Source: Dichomitus squalens LYAD-421 SS1
Taxonomy: Eukaryota; Basidiomycota; Agaricomycetes; Polyporales; Polyporaceae
Assembly: GCF_000275845.1 (NCBI RefSeq)
Contig: NW_006766942.1
Coordinates: forward strand, 1-27,525
Length of the DNA stretch: 27,525 nucleotides
Direction of reading: 5' to 3'
The position numbers and the translations under genes are program-made. This document shows positions 10,031 through 20,039 of the stretch, piece after piece. Every line of letters begins with the position of its first letter. Position 1 is the first letter of the stretch. The notes beneath the pieces were generated by a model. It was not told the DNA's origin, searched no databases, and worked only from the letters and a program-made list of their open reading frames with translations.

Positions 10031-11473
10031 GTGGACAGTTCTCCGATGCCAATCACCCTTTCTCATGGACGACCACCAGGGACCCTCCTGCGAACGGTGT
10101 CCCTTCTGGAGGATCCGCGGCCACGATATCTAATGACATTTAAAGCGAGTCGCTCCCGTCAGGTCCCTGCAGCTGACAACCCCACAGCTCTCGATGTTAC
10201 TCAACACTCTCCCTGGGAACTGAACGCCTTCACGAGGGTACCATTCGTTCGCGATCCCTGGACACGTGTGTGACATCTCATGTGATACTTGCTCGAAGAC
10301 CTGCTTCTCTGCCGGTTTCTCCTCGCCAACGACTACGCTCTGCGCCTTGGCCGTTGCTTATGCGACGACGTCTTCTATAGTAGAGCCTTGCGGCGTTTGG
10401 AATAATAGAACATATGTGCCAGACTTCTGTCCTCTAGGCCGTTTTCCGTACAGTCCTTGAAGTCACGCGAAGTCAGTTATTCGGATGTGTCCGTCGAGCT
10501 AGCCATGGTTCCGGATGTGTTGTATTCAGGACGCGGGGCCTTGGCCGCTGCTCGTCTGTGCGGCTATATGGAGGCAGATCTAAGCAACGAGCCCCATAAC
10601 ACCTCCCAATGCCGCCTCCCGCTCTGCATCCCGTACAGGTACGAGTAGCCTACAACGAGGTGCGCGCACCTCAGGAGAGACCTGCAAGGGCAGTTAGCCC
10701 TAAGGTCCGCGCACCTCGTTGTAGTCTCTACCAGGTACTGCTCTAGTATCCGTCGCCAAGGTTTCGTCCTTGCGCTGAGTGTTTGATGACATCCTAAAGG
10801 TAACACGTTCCATCGATATCGAATCGTCATCTTCATTGTCATTTCATTGCTTCAGAGGCAAGCACGGGAACAAGCGATCGATGAAGAGCGCAGCCGTATA
10901 CGCGCGAGAGGAGGATGTGGAACACGGCACTAAGCTTCCGTCACGCGCTCGCTTCGGACCACTGCATGTTCAAGACGTCTACGTTGTCAAGGGCGGGTGC
11001 TTACCTGTTGATATCTAGCACCTTACGCAGCGTGTTGATGCTGAACAGCGTTGGGAACATATTCGTCGATGATAGGAAATCCGCACCTGCAGGATAATGC
11101 ACGCCCCTTCGATCATCTTTTGCGAGAGCATTCAGATGTTCCTCAGCGGCACATCTAGAATGTATCATTCTTTCGGAGCATTCATTTCTGAGAACAAGGT
11201 GGAGAAGATGGTGCCGGACATGCGCGCGGCACGTAATTCCAATCGAAGGTATCGAGTATATCGTGACAAGGAAACTATCAATATCACGGCAGGCAAAGCG
11301 CGATGGTCCAGGTGAGGAAATCTACGCTGAACATACGGGCGATGCAACGTGCCCATAAGTAAATGCTGCACAAATTTCCCTGCTTGGAGCCTGGCGCTTT
11401 GCCCGCCGTGTATTAGGCTGTGTTGATACAAACGATGAACCCGAGTAGAGTATGCTACATATGTACCTGGCCA
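10031..11473. other. Gene-poor stretch with unassigned open frames and a palindrome
   Basis: The frame of the preceding pseudogene stays open after its stop to 10273, and a leucine-rich frame (LLEDLLLCRFLLANDYALRL) lies at about 10285-10396. These could be remnants of a second gene, but no start, splice chain or domain can be supported. A minus-strand frame at 11165-11431 is also unrecognised. The three-armed palindrome at 10650-10724 is listed separately. Confidence 0.45.
10650..10724. repeat. 75-bp three-armed palindrome (cruciform-forming)
   Basis: Outer arms 10650-10671 and 10703-10724 are 22-bp inverted repeats with one mismatch (CTACAACGAGGTGCGCG is shared). Between them sit two small hairpins: CAGG-AGAGA-CCTG (10672-10684) and AGGGC-AGTTA-GCCCT (10687-10701). 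The left outer arm also contains a perfect 14-bp palindrome, AGGTGCGCGCACCT (10658-10671). The whole can fold as a T or cloverleaf in DNA or RNA. It lacks tRNA A and B boxes and has no visible target duplication. Confidence 0.75.
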
Positions 11474-12291
11474 TCATGAGCGCTTCAGACTGAACGCGCG
11501 GGCCAGCACACTGGCCCCAGGCCAGGAAGCCTTGGGAGGGGAGGCCACAGGAGGTAAAAGTTTATCTCGACTGCCGCGATTGTTTAAGTGAAGCGTCTGG
11601 GCAGGCCAGACGAGCGTGCTGATATACATAGCATGACGCCATACTGGCGGGACGATCCCCGACTGTGGCTCAGGACGCCAGACGACCTGAGAGTCCTTAG
11701 CGACCTCCTGGCTCGCATCCACGCTACCGTTCCTCGAAATTGGTTCAGTGATGACAACGTAGTCGGAGTCCCAGGGCGATGGAGAGCGTGATCGAGGTGT
11801 AGAAGACGCGCTGTCTGTCGCGGTAGCTTCGTTCGTAACAGTCTCGAGGTCGACGGCGTCACTTCGGGTCGCGTTGATTGCAGCGAGGACGTCTCCGAAG
11901 CTGATCCGGGGATTCTCGAAGTCGAGTTGCAGAAGAAAGTGGTTGTCTGTCGTCCCGGACTGTGTGTTAAATGGAGCGTGGGATACCTCCTCGTGCCCGG
12001 TGTCTTCCGTGTCATCTTCTGCGGGGACGTCCGGACGTCCGATAGCCGTGTGGTTAGCGGGAGCATTGCCATGCTCGACCGCGGTAGTGGATGATTCGCT
12101 CGGACGTCGGGATAGAATCTGTGAGGGGTTCAGATTAGTTTCTCTTGCGGTGGCTCAATTGGAGAAGTACTCACGGAATCCAACGCACGACGCATATCCA
12201 CAGGCAGCGACTCCGGAGATGGCAGGGCCGGAGTGATAACAATGCTGGGGATACCGTATTCCGAGTACCTCGAACCCAGAGGCGACGACAT
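11474..12291 (-). CDS. Uncharacterised Ser/Thr/Pro-rich protein, two exons, 253 aa
   Basis: Exon 1 is 12291-12175 (39 codons) and exon 2 is 12118-11474 (214 residues plus stop). The 56-nt intron 12119-12174 has GTGAGT and CAG ends and an ACTAAT branch-like site. The start ATG at 12291-12289 is the first in frame after an upstream stop at about 12395. No domain is recognised. The protein opens with MSSPLGSRYSEYGIP and SIVITPALPSPESLP, has an acidic middle (AEDDTEDTGHEE), a motif LLQLDFENPRISFGDVLAAI, then STPRSRSPSPWDSDYVVITEP, and a basic C-terminus. It has no signal peptide or membrane segment, so it is probably soluble and largely disordered. It lies 357 bp downstream of the glucosidase gene on the same strand. 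Overlapping frames hide it, so gene finders may miss it. The call rests on frame coherence across the intron, not on homology. Confidence 0.6.
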
Positions 12292-12648
12292 GCCGACGCC
12301 CAAGGCAGAAGGATAACTTGTAGAAATCGGTGGCAGGACGTACAGTCTGATGCTCAGCTGAAGGCTGGCATCCGGCCACTTATACGTTCAACAACAGATG
12401 TGGCCCGCGATAAAGCGGCGGTCAGAAGGAGCGCGATTATGTCTAAGCTGAGATTGCTTTGTCTCGACGCGCGCGCCTCATTCATTAAGCGTTCCAGCGC
12501 TTAATCTTCCACGCTTTGTTGTGGTCGTCGCTGTCCACGCCCTCTGCGGGTGAGATCTGTGAGAGCTCGCAAAGCGATGAGATTATATAACACATCCAGA
12601 ATTCATCGGAATATAAGCATGCTGTATCAGCGGTACATAGTAAGGCAT
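12292..12648 (-). promoter_or_regulatory. Intergenic promoter region of the two-exon gene
   Basis: This 357-bp gap lies between the end of the glucosidase gene and the start of the next minus-strand gene. A minus-strand TATATAAT sits at about 12583-12590, some 290 bases before the ATG, so a long leader or an unseen 5' exon is possible. No other feature is seen. Confidence 0.3.
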
Positions 12649-15600
12649 TCAAGCCTGCACCAGGATGCTCCAGTCGCCCGTAATCGCGAGCTTGGGGTCC
12701 CTGATGACAAGAACACTCGCCGTGCCCTCCTTCTTGTCCGAAGACGCAACCCCAGGGGTGTATGTCCACCGGAGCTCCTTGCCGCCTTCGATGGTGACGC
12801 TCGATGGCTTCGCAGGTAAGCCCAGGACGACGATCTTCTCGACCCGCACATCGGCGATGTCCTTCGCAAAGGCGTTGCTGCTGTCGTACGTAGTGAGCGC
12901 GACGTGGTCGACCGCCTCCGCGGGTTTCTGCGCTGCGAGGTCACGGCTGCTGATCCGGACACCCTTGCTCTTCTTCGTCGGCTTCTCCGCAGCAAACTCG
13001 CGCCACACGAACTGGCCCTGCTGGTGCGAGAACGTTTCGCCGTCGTCGAGGTAGAGCTCACCGCGGGCACTGCCATCAGAGCTGAGCGCGACGCGGAGCG
13101 TGAAGGGGTCGCGCTTCATCAGAGGCGACGAGCGACGGGGACGCTCGCGGGTCGGGATGATCGAGCCGCCGCGGATGAACAGGGGGATCTGATGAAGCTC
13201 AGCGGAGACGGTGATTTCCTTGCCCTTGGAGCTGGTGCTGCGGTAAGCATAGTCGTTGAAATAGTCGTAATACACCTTCATGACAGATATCAGCGCATGT
13301 CTTGACACTCAGAATAGACTCCCGTACCTGGTCCTCGGCGGGAAGGTACACAGTCTCCTCAGTGGCACCCTTGCGAGTCACGGGCTTGACCAACAAGCCA
13401 GAGCCGCCCACAAAGAACTGGTCATCGAGAGAGAACCCGTTCTCATCCTGCGGGAACACGACGAAGTGCGGCCGCACGACCGGCAAACCCGTCACGCTCG
13501 CCTCCCGGAACGCAGTGTACCACACAGGGAGCATAGCGTACCGCAGACGCAACATGTCGCGGACGATGCCCTTGTATGGCTCGTCCAGCAGAAACGGCTC
13601 TCGGCGCTTCGTGTCGATGTGCGCGTGCGCGCGGAAGAATGGTGAGAAGATACCGACACCGTACCACCGCACGAGCATCTCCGGCTCGGGGTTGCCGAAG
13701 AACCCGCCAACGTCAGCTGCCACGGGAACGCTCCGTTAGTAGGAAACTGGGATCACGGACGAACTGCAACGCACATCCAGCGAAGCTAAAACCGGCGATG
13801 TTGTTTGCCAAAACCATCTTCACACCGACCGCCATGTGCTCCCAGGTGCCGAGGTTGTCGCCAGTCCACATCGCGCCAAAACGCTGAGATCCAGCGTAGA
13901 AGGAACGCGTCAGGACGAAAGGCCGCTTGGGAGGGTCCGTCCGGGCCATCGCCGCCTGCGACGTAAGGTTGTGCTTTCATGACGACAAACAAGTCAGCCC
14001 TCGCACAGTCGCACGGCAGTGAATCATGCACTCACGAAGAGCATTCCGTTGATGTTGTGAAGATCGCGATGCTCCCAGCCACCGTAGTGGATGTTCTCGC
14101 GCGGCATGCTGATTTCAGGGCCGTTGAAGATCGAAGGCTATAGCAGACATGAGCGCGTAATCCCCGGGCGGAGGACAACCCACGGACCTCGTTCATGTCG
14201 TTCCAAATCCCGGTGTCAACCGTGCTGTCAACCCACGACCACTGTTCGCCTTGCGACTCGGTCTTGAACAGAGACTTCCACCAGTCCCAGCTGCCCGGGT
14301 TGAAAAAGTCCACCCAAGCACTGCTCCCGCTCCAGCACCAGCCCTCGTAGTCCGTCGTCCCGTCGCCCTTCTTGACCAGGATACCGAGCTCCGTCGCCTG
14401 CTTGTACACCGGGTAGTCGTTCGTGCGCTTCAGGTGCGGGTCGACGATCACCACCATGTGGCGCCCGATCGCCTCGACGTCCTTGATCATGTCGACCGGG
14501 TCAGGGAAGTGCTTCCTGTCCCAGATAAAGTACTTGTGCTCCTCCGAGTACTCGATGTCCAGCCAGAACACGTCAACGGGAATGTCCTCCTCGTCGAAGC
14601 GCTTCTGCACAGTGCGCACATCGTCCGAGCTCACGTAGTTCCAGCGGCACTGGTGGTAGCCCAAAGCCCAGTGCGCGGGGAGCGCAGGCGTACCCGTCAG
14701 ACTGGTGTACTGCGCGAACACTTCGGCGGGCGTGGGACCAGGCAAGATGAACACGTCCAGGATGCCCGTCTCCGAGATCCAGTGCGACGTCGAGGACTTG
14801 GCAGTGGGGTGGCCAATGTCGATGAACGTGTCCGAACCGACCGCGTTGAAGATAGCGACGGTCGAGTCCGCCGAATGCGCGTGCATGAAGGGGATCGAAC
14901 CGTAAAGCGACGTGGTCGAGTCCGCGAGATACTCGAACACATCGGCGTTGTACAGCCGGTAGGGGTCCGAGTAGTGCGCGTTCTCGCCGGTGGTTGTCGG
15001 GAGGTCGAGGCGCGTTGCATGTTGTGGGATACCGTAGACGTGACCGTGGTTCGGGAAGTCGATGTCAACAGACAGAGACTCGGGACCTGACACATTGAGT
15101 ACGCGAGGATTTAAGCGGTGCCTCAACAACCTACCTCTAGGTTTAGGATCCGTAAACGAGTTGAAAGTCTCCTCCCACCAGCCATCCTCCTGTTCCCCCT
15201 CGAACCAGGCGGTCCGTGGGTGGGCACCGAGCACTACCTGTGCGTCGTCGTCGATGTCTAAACCCTCTTCGGGGACCGCGATACCCTCCTTGCCCTTCGC
15301 CACGGACTCCTTGGTCCGGAAATGCTCCATGTGCAACAGGCCGCGGTTGTTGAGCACGATTTGTTCCTTCCCGTTTCGAAGCAGCGTAACCTTGAGAGGC
15401 TCGAACGCGACCTTGACCTCGACGTCTTTCTTCGCGCCGTACACCGCACTGACACCATCCTTCCCGACCTTCCACTGCACCTGTTGACTGACCTTCGGCT
15501 CGTCCAACAACGCCCACGACGCCGCCTCGTCGTAGTGTTTCCGGAGACCGTCCACCTCGTCCATCCGCACGCGCACCACCCCGTCGTCGTGTATCCGGAC

Positions 15601-15858
15601 ATCGAGACTGAACTTGACGTCGGGATAGATGGATGACTTGACCGCGGCGGTGAAGGACGCCTGGTCGGATGAGAGAGCAACGCTAGATGCGTCTACAGAG
15701 TAGGGTGATTTCCAGGAGGGATTCTCGGCGGCCCTAGCAGAGAGTGCGCGTCCACGTCGACAGAAGCCAGATTGAGAACATGTCTTAAAGTCTTGACTCT
15801 TGAACGCGAGGGCCGCTGGAACGGCGGCAAGGACCAAGAGTGAGCAGAATGCTCGCAT
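12649..15858 (-). CDS. Glucosidase II alpha subunit (GH31), ER glycoprotein processing, six exons
   Basis: Exons in coding order: 15858-15135, 15086-14188, 14137-14036, 13973-13775, 13716-13328, 13275-12649, joined by introns of 48-62 nt in frame to give 979 residues, the usual size. An N-terminal signal peptide (about residues 1-19, MRAFCSLLVLAAVPAALAF) is followed by the glucosidase II hallmark FKTCSQSGFCRRGRAL. The GH31 catalytic domain shows VYGIPQHATRLDLP, ALGYHQCRWNY, DVFWLDIEY, the nucleophile motif GIWNDMNE (Asp about 538) and the acid/base motif MWTGDNLGTW (Asp about 614), then GADV-like AGSDVGGFFGNPEPE and RWYGVGIFSPFFRAHAH. In the ER it removes the two inner glucoses from N-glycans with a separate beta subunit that carries the retention signal, so the lack of HDEL is expected. 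The 48-nt intron 1 has no stop in frame, so its retention would add 16 residues. Equivalent to yeast ROT2/GLS2. Confidence 0.95.
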
Positions 15859-16139
15859 GCTGAGCGAACAATGACTATCCCTGGAGGTATTTTCGAGTCC
15901 AGAATGAACGGTTTGAAGGATGAGGAAAGTATAGTATGTTCACAGTATGGCCGTCATTAGCATTTCGATCGCCGAATGGTCTTTCGTTATCGCTTAAAAG
16001 GCTCGTTGAAACAATGCCATCATCCCATTGAGTGCCCGATTATTCAAGTCTTGACTCCGCCCAATGTACACCGTTCTCATGGCAAGCCCCTTCTCAAGCT
16101 CATTGTGAACATCATCACCTCACCACGCAATCATTACCG
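15859..16139. promoter_or_regulatory. Divergent promoter shared by glucosidase II and cyclase gene 1
   Basis: The two start codons face away from each other across 281 bp. A CCAAT box lies in CCGCCCAATGTAC at about 16056-16068. No clear TATA box or unfolded-protein-response element was found by eye. Confidence 0.4.
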
Positions 16140-16829
16140 ATGGCCGCAGTCTACGTCGATCTTTCGCATACTCTGGAGCCGAACGTACAGATATACCCTG
16201 GGGACCCTGCATTTGCATGCTGCCCTGTTCAGACGATAGCGAAGGATGGGAACAGCGTCCACAGCATCTCCATGGGCTCGCACACCGGCACACACGTTGA
16301 CGCACCCAATCATTTCTGCCAGAATGGGGCTCCCATAGATCAACTACCGCTCTCTACGTTCATTGGAAATGCCGTCGTCGTAGATGTTACTCAGAAGTCT
16401 GCCAAAGCTAAAATCTCCTGGGCGGATCTTGCAGCATACGAGGGGATCATTCGTCAGAAGGTCGCTCTCGACATTGGTGCGTTCGTCCTGTTGCACACGG
16501 GGTGGTCCAAGCACTGGAAGTCGCAGATGTACTACGAGCATCCCTTCCTCGAGGCTGAAGCAGCGAAGAGGCTGTTAGAGCTCGGGGTGAAGGTGATCGG
16601 AGTCGACGCCCTTAGTCCGGACGAGACTCGCGTGGATGGCTCTATTCCTGACTTCGCCGTCCATGACCTCGTACTGGGCGCAGGTGCAGTAATCGCGGAG
16701 AATCTGACCAACCTAGAAGCTATCCGAAAGGACGATTGGCTTGTCAGTCTTGTCCCCCTGAAACTAGGCGGACTTGACGGGTCGCCAGTACGCGCGTTCG
16801 CATGGAGTACAGCCGCACTATCACCATGA
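16140..16829 (+). CDS. Cyclase-family (kynurenine-formamidase-like) metal hydrolase, paralogue 1
   Basis: Intronless, 229 residues from MAAVYVDLSHTLEP. The open frame extends 36 codons upstream, but homology to the neighbour starts at this ATG. It has the family's N-terminal DLSHTL, IYPGDP, and the metal-binding motif H48-T-G-T-H52-V-D54-APNHF, then LLHTGWSKHW, HPFLEAEAAKRLLELGVKVIGVDALSPDE, and a C-terminal LKLGGLDGSPVRAFAW. Members hydrolyse amides or lactones; bacterial relatives are kynurenine formamidases, but many fungal ones have unknown substrates, so no pathway is assigned. Cytosolic by lack of a signal peptide. It shares a promoter region with glucosidase II and is followed 380 bp later by a paralogue of exactly equal length. 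Absence of introns stands out among the intron-rich neighbours. Confidence 0.88.
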   Translation: MAAVYVDLSHTLEPNVQIYPGDPAFACCPVQTIAKDGNSVHSISMGSHTGTHVDAPNHFCQNGAPIDQLPLSTFIGNAVVVDVTQKSAKAKISWADLAAYEGIIRQKVALDIGAFVLLHTGWSKHWKSQMYYEHPFLEAEAAKRLLELGVKVIGVDALSPDETRVDGSIPDFAVHDLVLGAGAVIAENLTNLEAIRKDDWLVSLVPLKLGGLDGSPVRAFAWSTAALSP

Positions 16830-17209
16830 GGAAGGTGTGTGAACTACGTCACAAAGCCTCGGGTTTCCATCGAGAGTACCCGGAAGTCGAGCATACCCTA
16901 ACCGCATTGTCACAGCTCACGCAGTTATACTTAGACCCACAACCCAGTAGCCTCCATACCAACGCTCTATCAAGCTCCGTGCATCCTGGTCCGGCCGCTT
17001 GTCATGCAAATGTCAGACGACACACTAGGTCAGAGGCACGCCTGGCAATGACGTCGACGACACACCGCACATCCACGGAGCGCGCGCTCCGGAATTCGAC
17101 GCTCAAACCATCTACTTATACTTCGAACGCTTGCCACCGGCCATCCTAGTCCAGCGGTGCAATATCCCTACCACACCCTCTATCTCGGCCGTCTTCTCTC
17201 ACGAAGATC
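16830..17209. promoter_or_regulatory. Intergenic region between the two cyclase genes
   Basis: 380 bp holding the 3' end of paralogue 1 and the promoter of paralogue 2. A 115-residue plus-strand frame overlaps it but has no coding character. No convincing TATA box was seen. Confidence 0.4.
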
Positions 17210-17899
17210 ATGCCCGACACATCCCGTGCCATCATCGACCTTAGCCATCCTCTCGTATCGGGTCAAGTCCCCGCATGCGTCGGCCACCCATGCTTCAGCG
17301 CCTCCCTCAACTTCAGCCTAGCCAAGGGCGACTTTGCCAACGTCCACGCGCTCACCATCGGCACGCACACGGGGACGCACCTGGATGCGCCCTACCATTT
17401 CTTCGAGAACGGCGCGACGGTTGACTGCCTCGACCTCACCCTCCTTGCTGCCGCACCAGCCGTTGTCGCCGACGTCCGCCATCGGGGCGCGCACGAGCGC
17501 ATAATCTGGGAGGACCTTATGCCTGCAGCAGAGGAGGTCACGCGGTGCGGCGCTCGGGTCCTCCTCCTGTGCACGGGGTGGTCGCGCAACTGGACCAAGG
17601 CCAATTATAGCGACCACCCGTATCTGGACGCCGAGGCTGTGAAGAGGGTCCTCGGATTGGGTGTCAGGGTGATTGGACTTGATACGCTCAGTCCGGATGA
17701 AGTCACACCCGAACGCGAGGGCGCCGACGTCCACCGGGCTGTACTGGGAAACGGGGGGATTATCGTGGAGAACTTGACGCGGCTGGATACGTTGGTGGAC
17801 AGCGGGTGGAAATGCATCACGGTGAGCTTGTTACCGCTCAACCTGGGTGGGTGCGACGGAAGCCCGTTGCGTGCGGTAGCTTGGGATGGGACCGAATGA
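17210..17899 (+). CDS. Cyclase-family (kynurenine-formamidase-like) metal hydrolase, paralogue 2
   Basis: Intronless, 229 residues, starting MPDTSRAIIDLSHPLVSG. The metal-binding motif is H53-T-G-T-H57-L-D59-APYHF. LLCTGWSRNW, HPYLDAEAVKRVLGLGVRVIGLDTLSPDE and LNLGGCDGSPLRAVAW match paralogue 1, and the two are roughly half identical, so this is an old tandem duplication. The region of the YPGDP motif in paralogue 1 reads CVGHP here, a change near the expected substrate pocket that hints at a different substrate. Likely cytosolic, substrate unknown. Its 3' end converges on the ART-like gene, with 236 bp between the stop codons. Confidence 0.88.
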   Translation: MPDTSRAIIDLSHPLVSGQVPACVGHPCFSASLNFSLAKGDFANVHALTIGTHTGTHLDAPYHFFENGATVDCLDLTLLAAAPAVVADVRHRGAHERIIWEDLMPAAEEVTRCGARVLLLCTGWSRNWTKANYSDHPYLDAEAVKRVLGLGVRVIGLDTLSPDEVTPEREGADVHRAVLGNGGIIVENLTRLDTLVDSGWKCITVSLLPLNLGGCDGSPLRAVAWDGTE

Positions 17900-18135
17900 T
17901 TTCGTGATGGCAGTGGGCTTGTGATATGTTGCGTCGCTCTTGTGTGCGCTACCACACCGCGCGTGGCTTGTTCTCGATCCTTGGAGGTTCCTTCAGTCTC
18001 TTTCGTTTGCCTCCTCATCAGGATTGTAATGCCGTATTCTTCATGTTGTGTGTGATATTGTCAAGTAATCAGTGTACAACATCGAAACGTCCACGATGAG
18101 CGGACAGATTCTGGCAAGCTGCTTGGCCACCATAA

Positions 18136-19810
18136 CTATCCATATCCGCTTGAGAAGACACTATTCATTAACCCGCACTGCGCAGGCTGAACGTTCTCGG
18201 GAGCAATGTTCCACTCGGTACGAAGATCATCGGGGCTCTGGGCATTGCCGGCGTAGCTGAAGTTGGGAAACTGCTTGGTGTTGGCATTGGCAGCCGGCTG
18301 GTTGTTAACCGGGACCTCGACACACTGCGCGGTAAACTGGCTCGTGATCCCAGCGGGGAGAACGAGCTGACCGGTGTGCGCTGCAAGACAGCCGAGCATG
18401 AGTCAACGGCAGCTCCACCGGCCGGAGTGAACGAGATACGTACTGCTACGGCTGAGGAGCGAGAACCTAACCACATTCGTCGCGCTCACCCCAGGCACGG
18501 CCTGCTTAATGTGCTGGAGACGCGCCTGCTCGAGCTGGTTCTTCCTGACCGGGTCCGACGCATCCCCGACGAGATTTTCGGCGGTTAAGAATGCCTTGCG
18601 GATCGTAGTACGCCAGTTACCAGACGACTTGGCGAAGATCGCACACAGCTGGGCGGTGATTTTGGGGATTTTCTTCTTGTTCACGACAGCATTGTTGTTG
18701 GCAAACGCGATAGCGCTGTGCGAAGTCGTTAGCGTGCGTCTACGCATCGCACGTCTGGAGCACGTACATGTCCCGGTCGTCCGTGACGTAGACACCAGGG
18801 CCGATCTCCGCGTCAGCACCACTCGTGCCTTCGTCCTTCTTGGGTCCGAGGCCGATGAAGTCCAGGAACCCATCCGTCTTCTCAGGCTTGGCGAGCTCAC
18901 CTCGCTCCGCCCAGAAACCAGCCGTGTCCTGCTAAAGCTGTCAGTGCTGAGCATAGCGCGGTCGATGTGGACAGGACGTACGCTGTTGGTACCGTGCCAG
19001 CCGATGAATTCTTGGCTGTCACGCTGGAAGAGATGCGTGATCAAGTCGGACGCACGCCGAAAGAAGGGCAGGTGGAGCTTGGATTGGACTGGGGCTTCGC
19101 CGCGATAGGGCACTGCAACATGACCATCAGCCATTGTCAACCTTCGGCGAGGGGAGCCCCGAAACTCACGGCAGCACCAGCGGTCGACGTCGCCGCAGAG
19201 GTCGTCTTGGATGACTAGCGGGGCATGCAGAAACATGGAGCGCCAAATGCAACACATGTCTACTCACCGTGATTTTCGACGTAGTCTGAGTGACCTTGGT
19301 CGTCTTGGGCGGCGACGCTGTCGTCTTCGCCGGAGTCTTCACCGGAGGAGGGGCCTTCACTGGCGGAGGAGCCTGCACAGGAGGAGGCGTCTTGACTTTG
19401 GGGGCCGCCTTGACCTTGGGTGTCGATACTTTGGTTGCCTTGACGGCCTTGCGGCGCTCGAGGGCAGAGGCCTCACGGTCTTCCCCAATGAACTGCAATA
19501 GGGTGGGTTGAAAGAAGTGATGACGGAGGAAATACTGCTACGTACCTCGGTATCATTTGAGCGTTCGTGATGGCGTGCCTGGATACCTTCGTCAGCTTTG
19601 TGAGGCTCTGTGAGCAGTGCACCATGGAGAGTCCGTCGAGCAACACTAGTAGTCTACTTAACCATGAGCCTCAGGCTAACCTCGGAGCTCGGAGGTTGGT
19701 GCACGTACGCCGAGATCGCGACCAGCATTTGAAGGGATGGGCATAGAGTACACGCAGAGCAAAAGCCCCAAGACGGCGAGAACAAGAAGACGATTGAAGG
19801 CGGGCATCAT
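18136..19810 (-). CDS. Secreted PARP-like ADP-ribosyltransferase-fold protein, eight coding exons (one uncertain junction)
   Basis: Exons in coding order: 19810-19709, 19578-19546, 19492-19268, about 19214-19170, 19112-18982, 18928-18768, 18715-18444, 18380-18136. Exon 1 encodes a signal peptide (NRLLVLAVLGLLLCVYS). Exon 3 encodes a basic proline linker with PPPVKAPPPVK repeats. Exons 5-8 encode the putative catalytic part: EFIGWHGTN at the end of exon 5 resembles the His motif of H-Y-E enzymes, GPGVYVTDDRD in exon 6 resembles the Tyr motif, and GQLVLP in exon 8 sits where the third motif is expected but has Gln rather than Glu. The strong donor after exon 4 (19169-19164, GTGAGT) puts exon 5 out of frame, so this junction is either spliced at a weaker site or the gene carries a frame break. 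The other joins kept below exon 5 are in frame. A secreted enzyme or effector, possibly toxin-like, is inferred; activity and target are unknown. Confidence 0.6.
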
Positions 19811-19882
19811 GCACGTATGAACTTCCAGTCGGGGTCGTTATGCGTTACGGAGAAGTCGCTCGTATAGGACCAGCTGTCCCAG

Positions 19883-19941
19883 CTACAAGCCACAGATTTG
19901 TTAACCGCACAAGACGAGGGAGGAATATCTCCGAATCTCAC
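19883..19941 (-). other. 5' UTR intron of the ART-like gene
   Basis: A 59-nt minus-strand interval with a GTGAGA donor, a GGTTAACA branch-like site and a TTGTAG acceptor lies between the TATA box and the ATG. Splicing it would shorten the leader to roughly 140 nt. Confidence 0.45.
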
Positions 19942-20031
19942 CAGCCGAGAGGAATGAAAGGAAGAGAAAATCGCGAGAGGCTCGGAAGGTGAAGGAAAAC
20001 GAGCTAAGGAATGGCGATGCATTCTGTCAGG

Positions 20032-20039
20032 TTTATATA
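20032..20039 (-). promoter_or_regulatory. TATA box of the ART-like gene
   Basis: TATATAAA on the minus strand, about 225 bases before the start codon. Predicted transcription start is near 20005. A clear TATA box in a compact fungal promoter often marks regulated rather than housekeeping expression. Confidence 0.5.

Noticed and set aside
10650..10724. Three-armed fold as a tRNA gene
   Set aside because: The outer stem is 22 bp, there are only two inner arms, and no A-box or B-box sequence is present.
14251..15090. 279-residue plus-strand open frame
   Set aside because: It is the antisense shadow of the glucosidase II catalytic exon and is rich in Arg and Val as expected of an antisense frame.
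18403..19257. 284-residue minus-strand open frame as one unbroken gene
   Set aside because: It runs through introns of the ART-like gene; the motifs GVYVTDDRD and FANNN appear only when GT-AG introns are removed.
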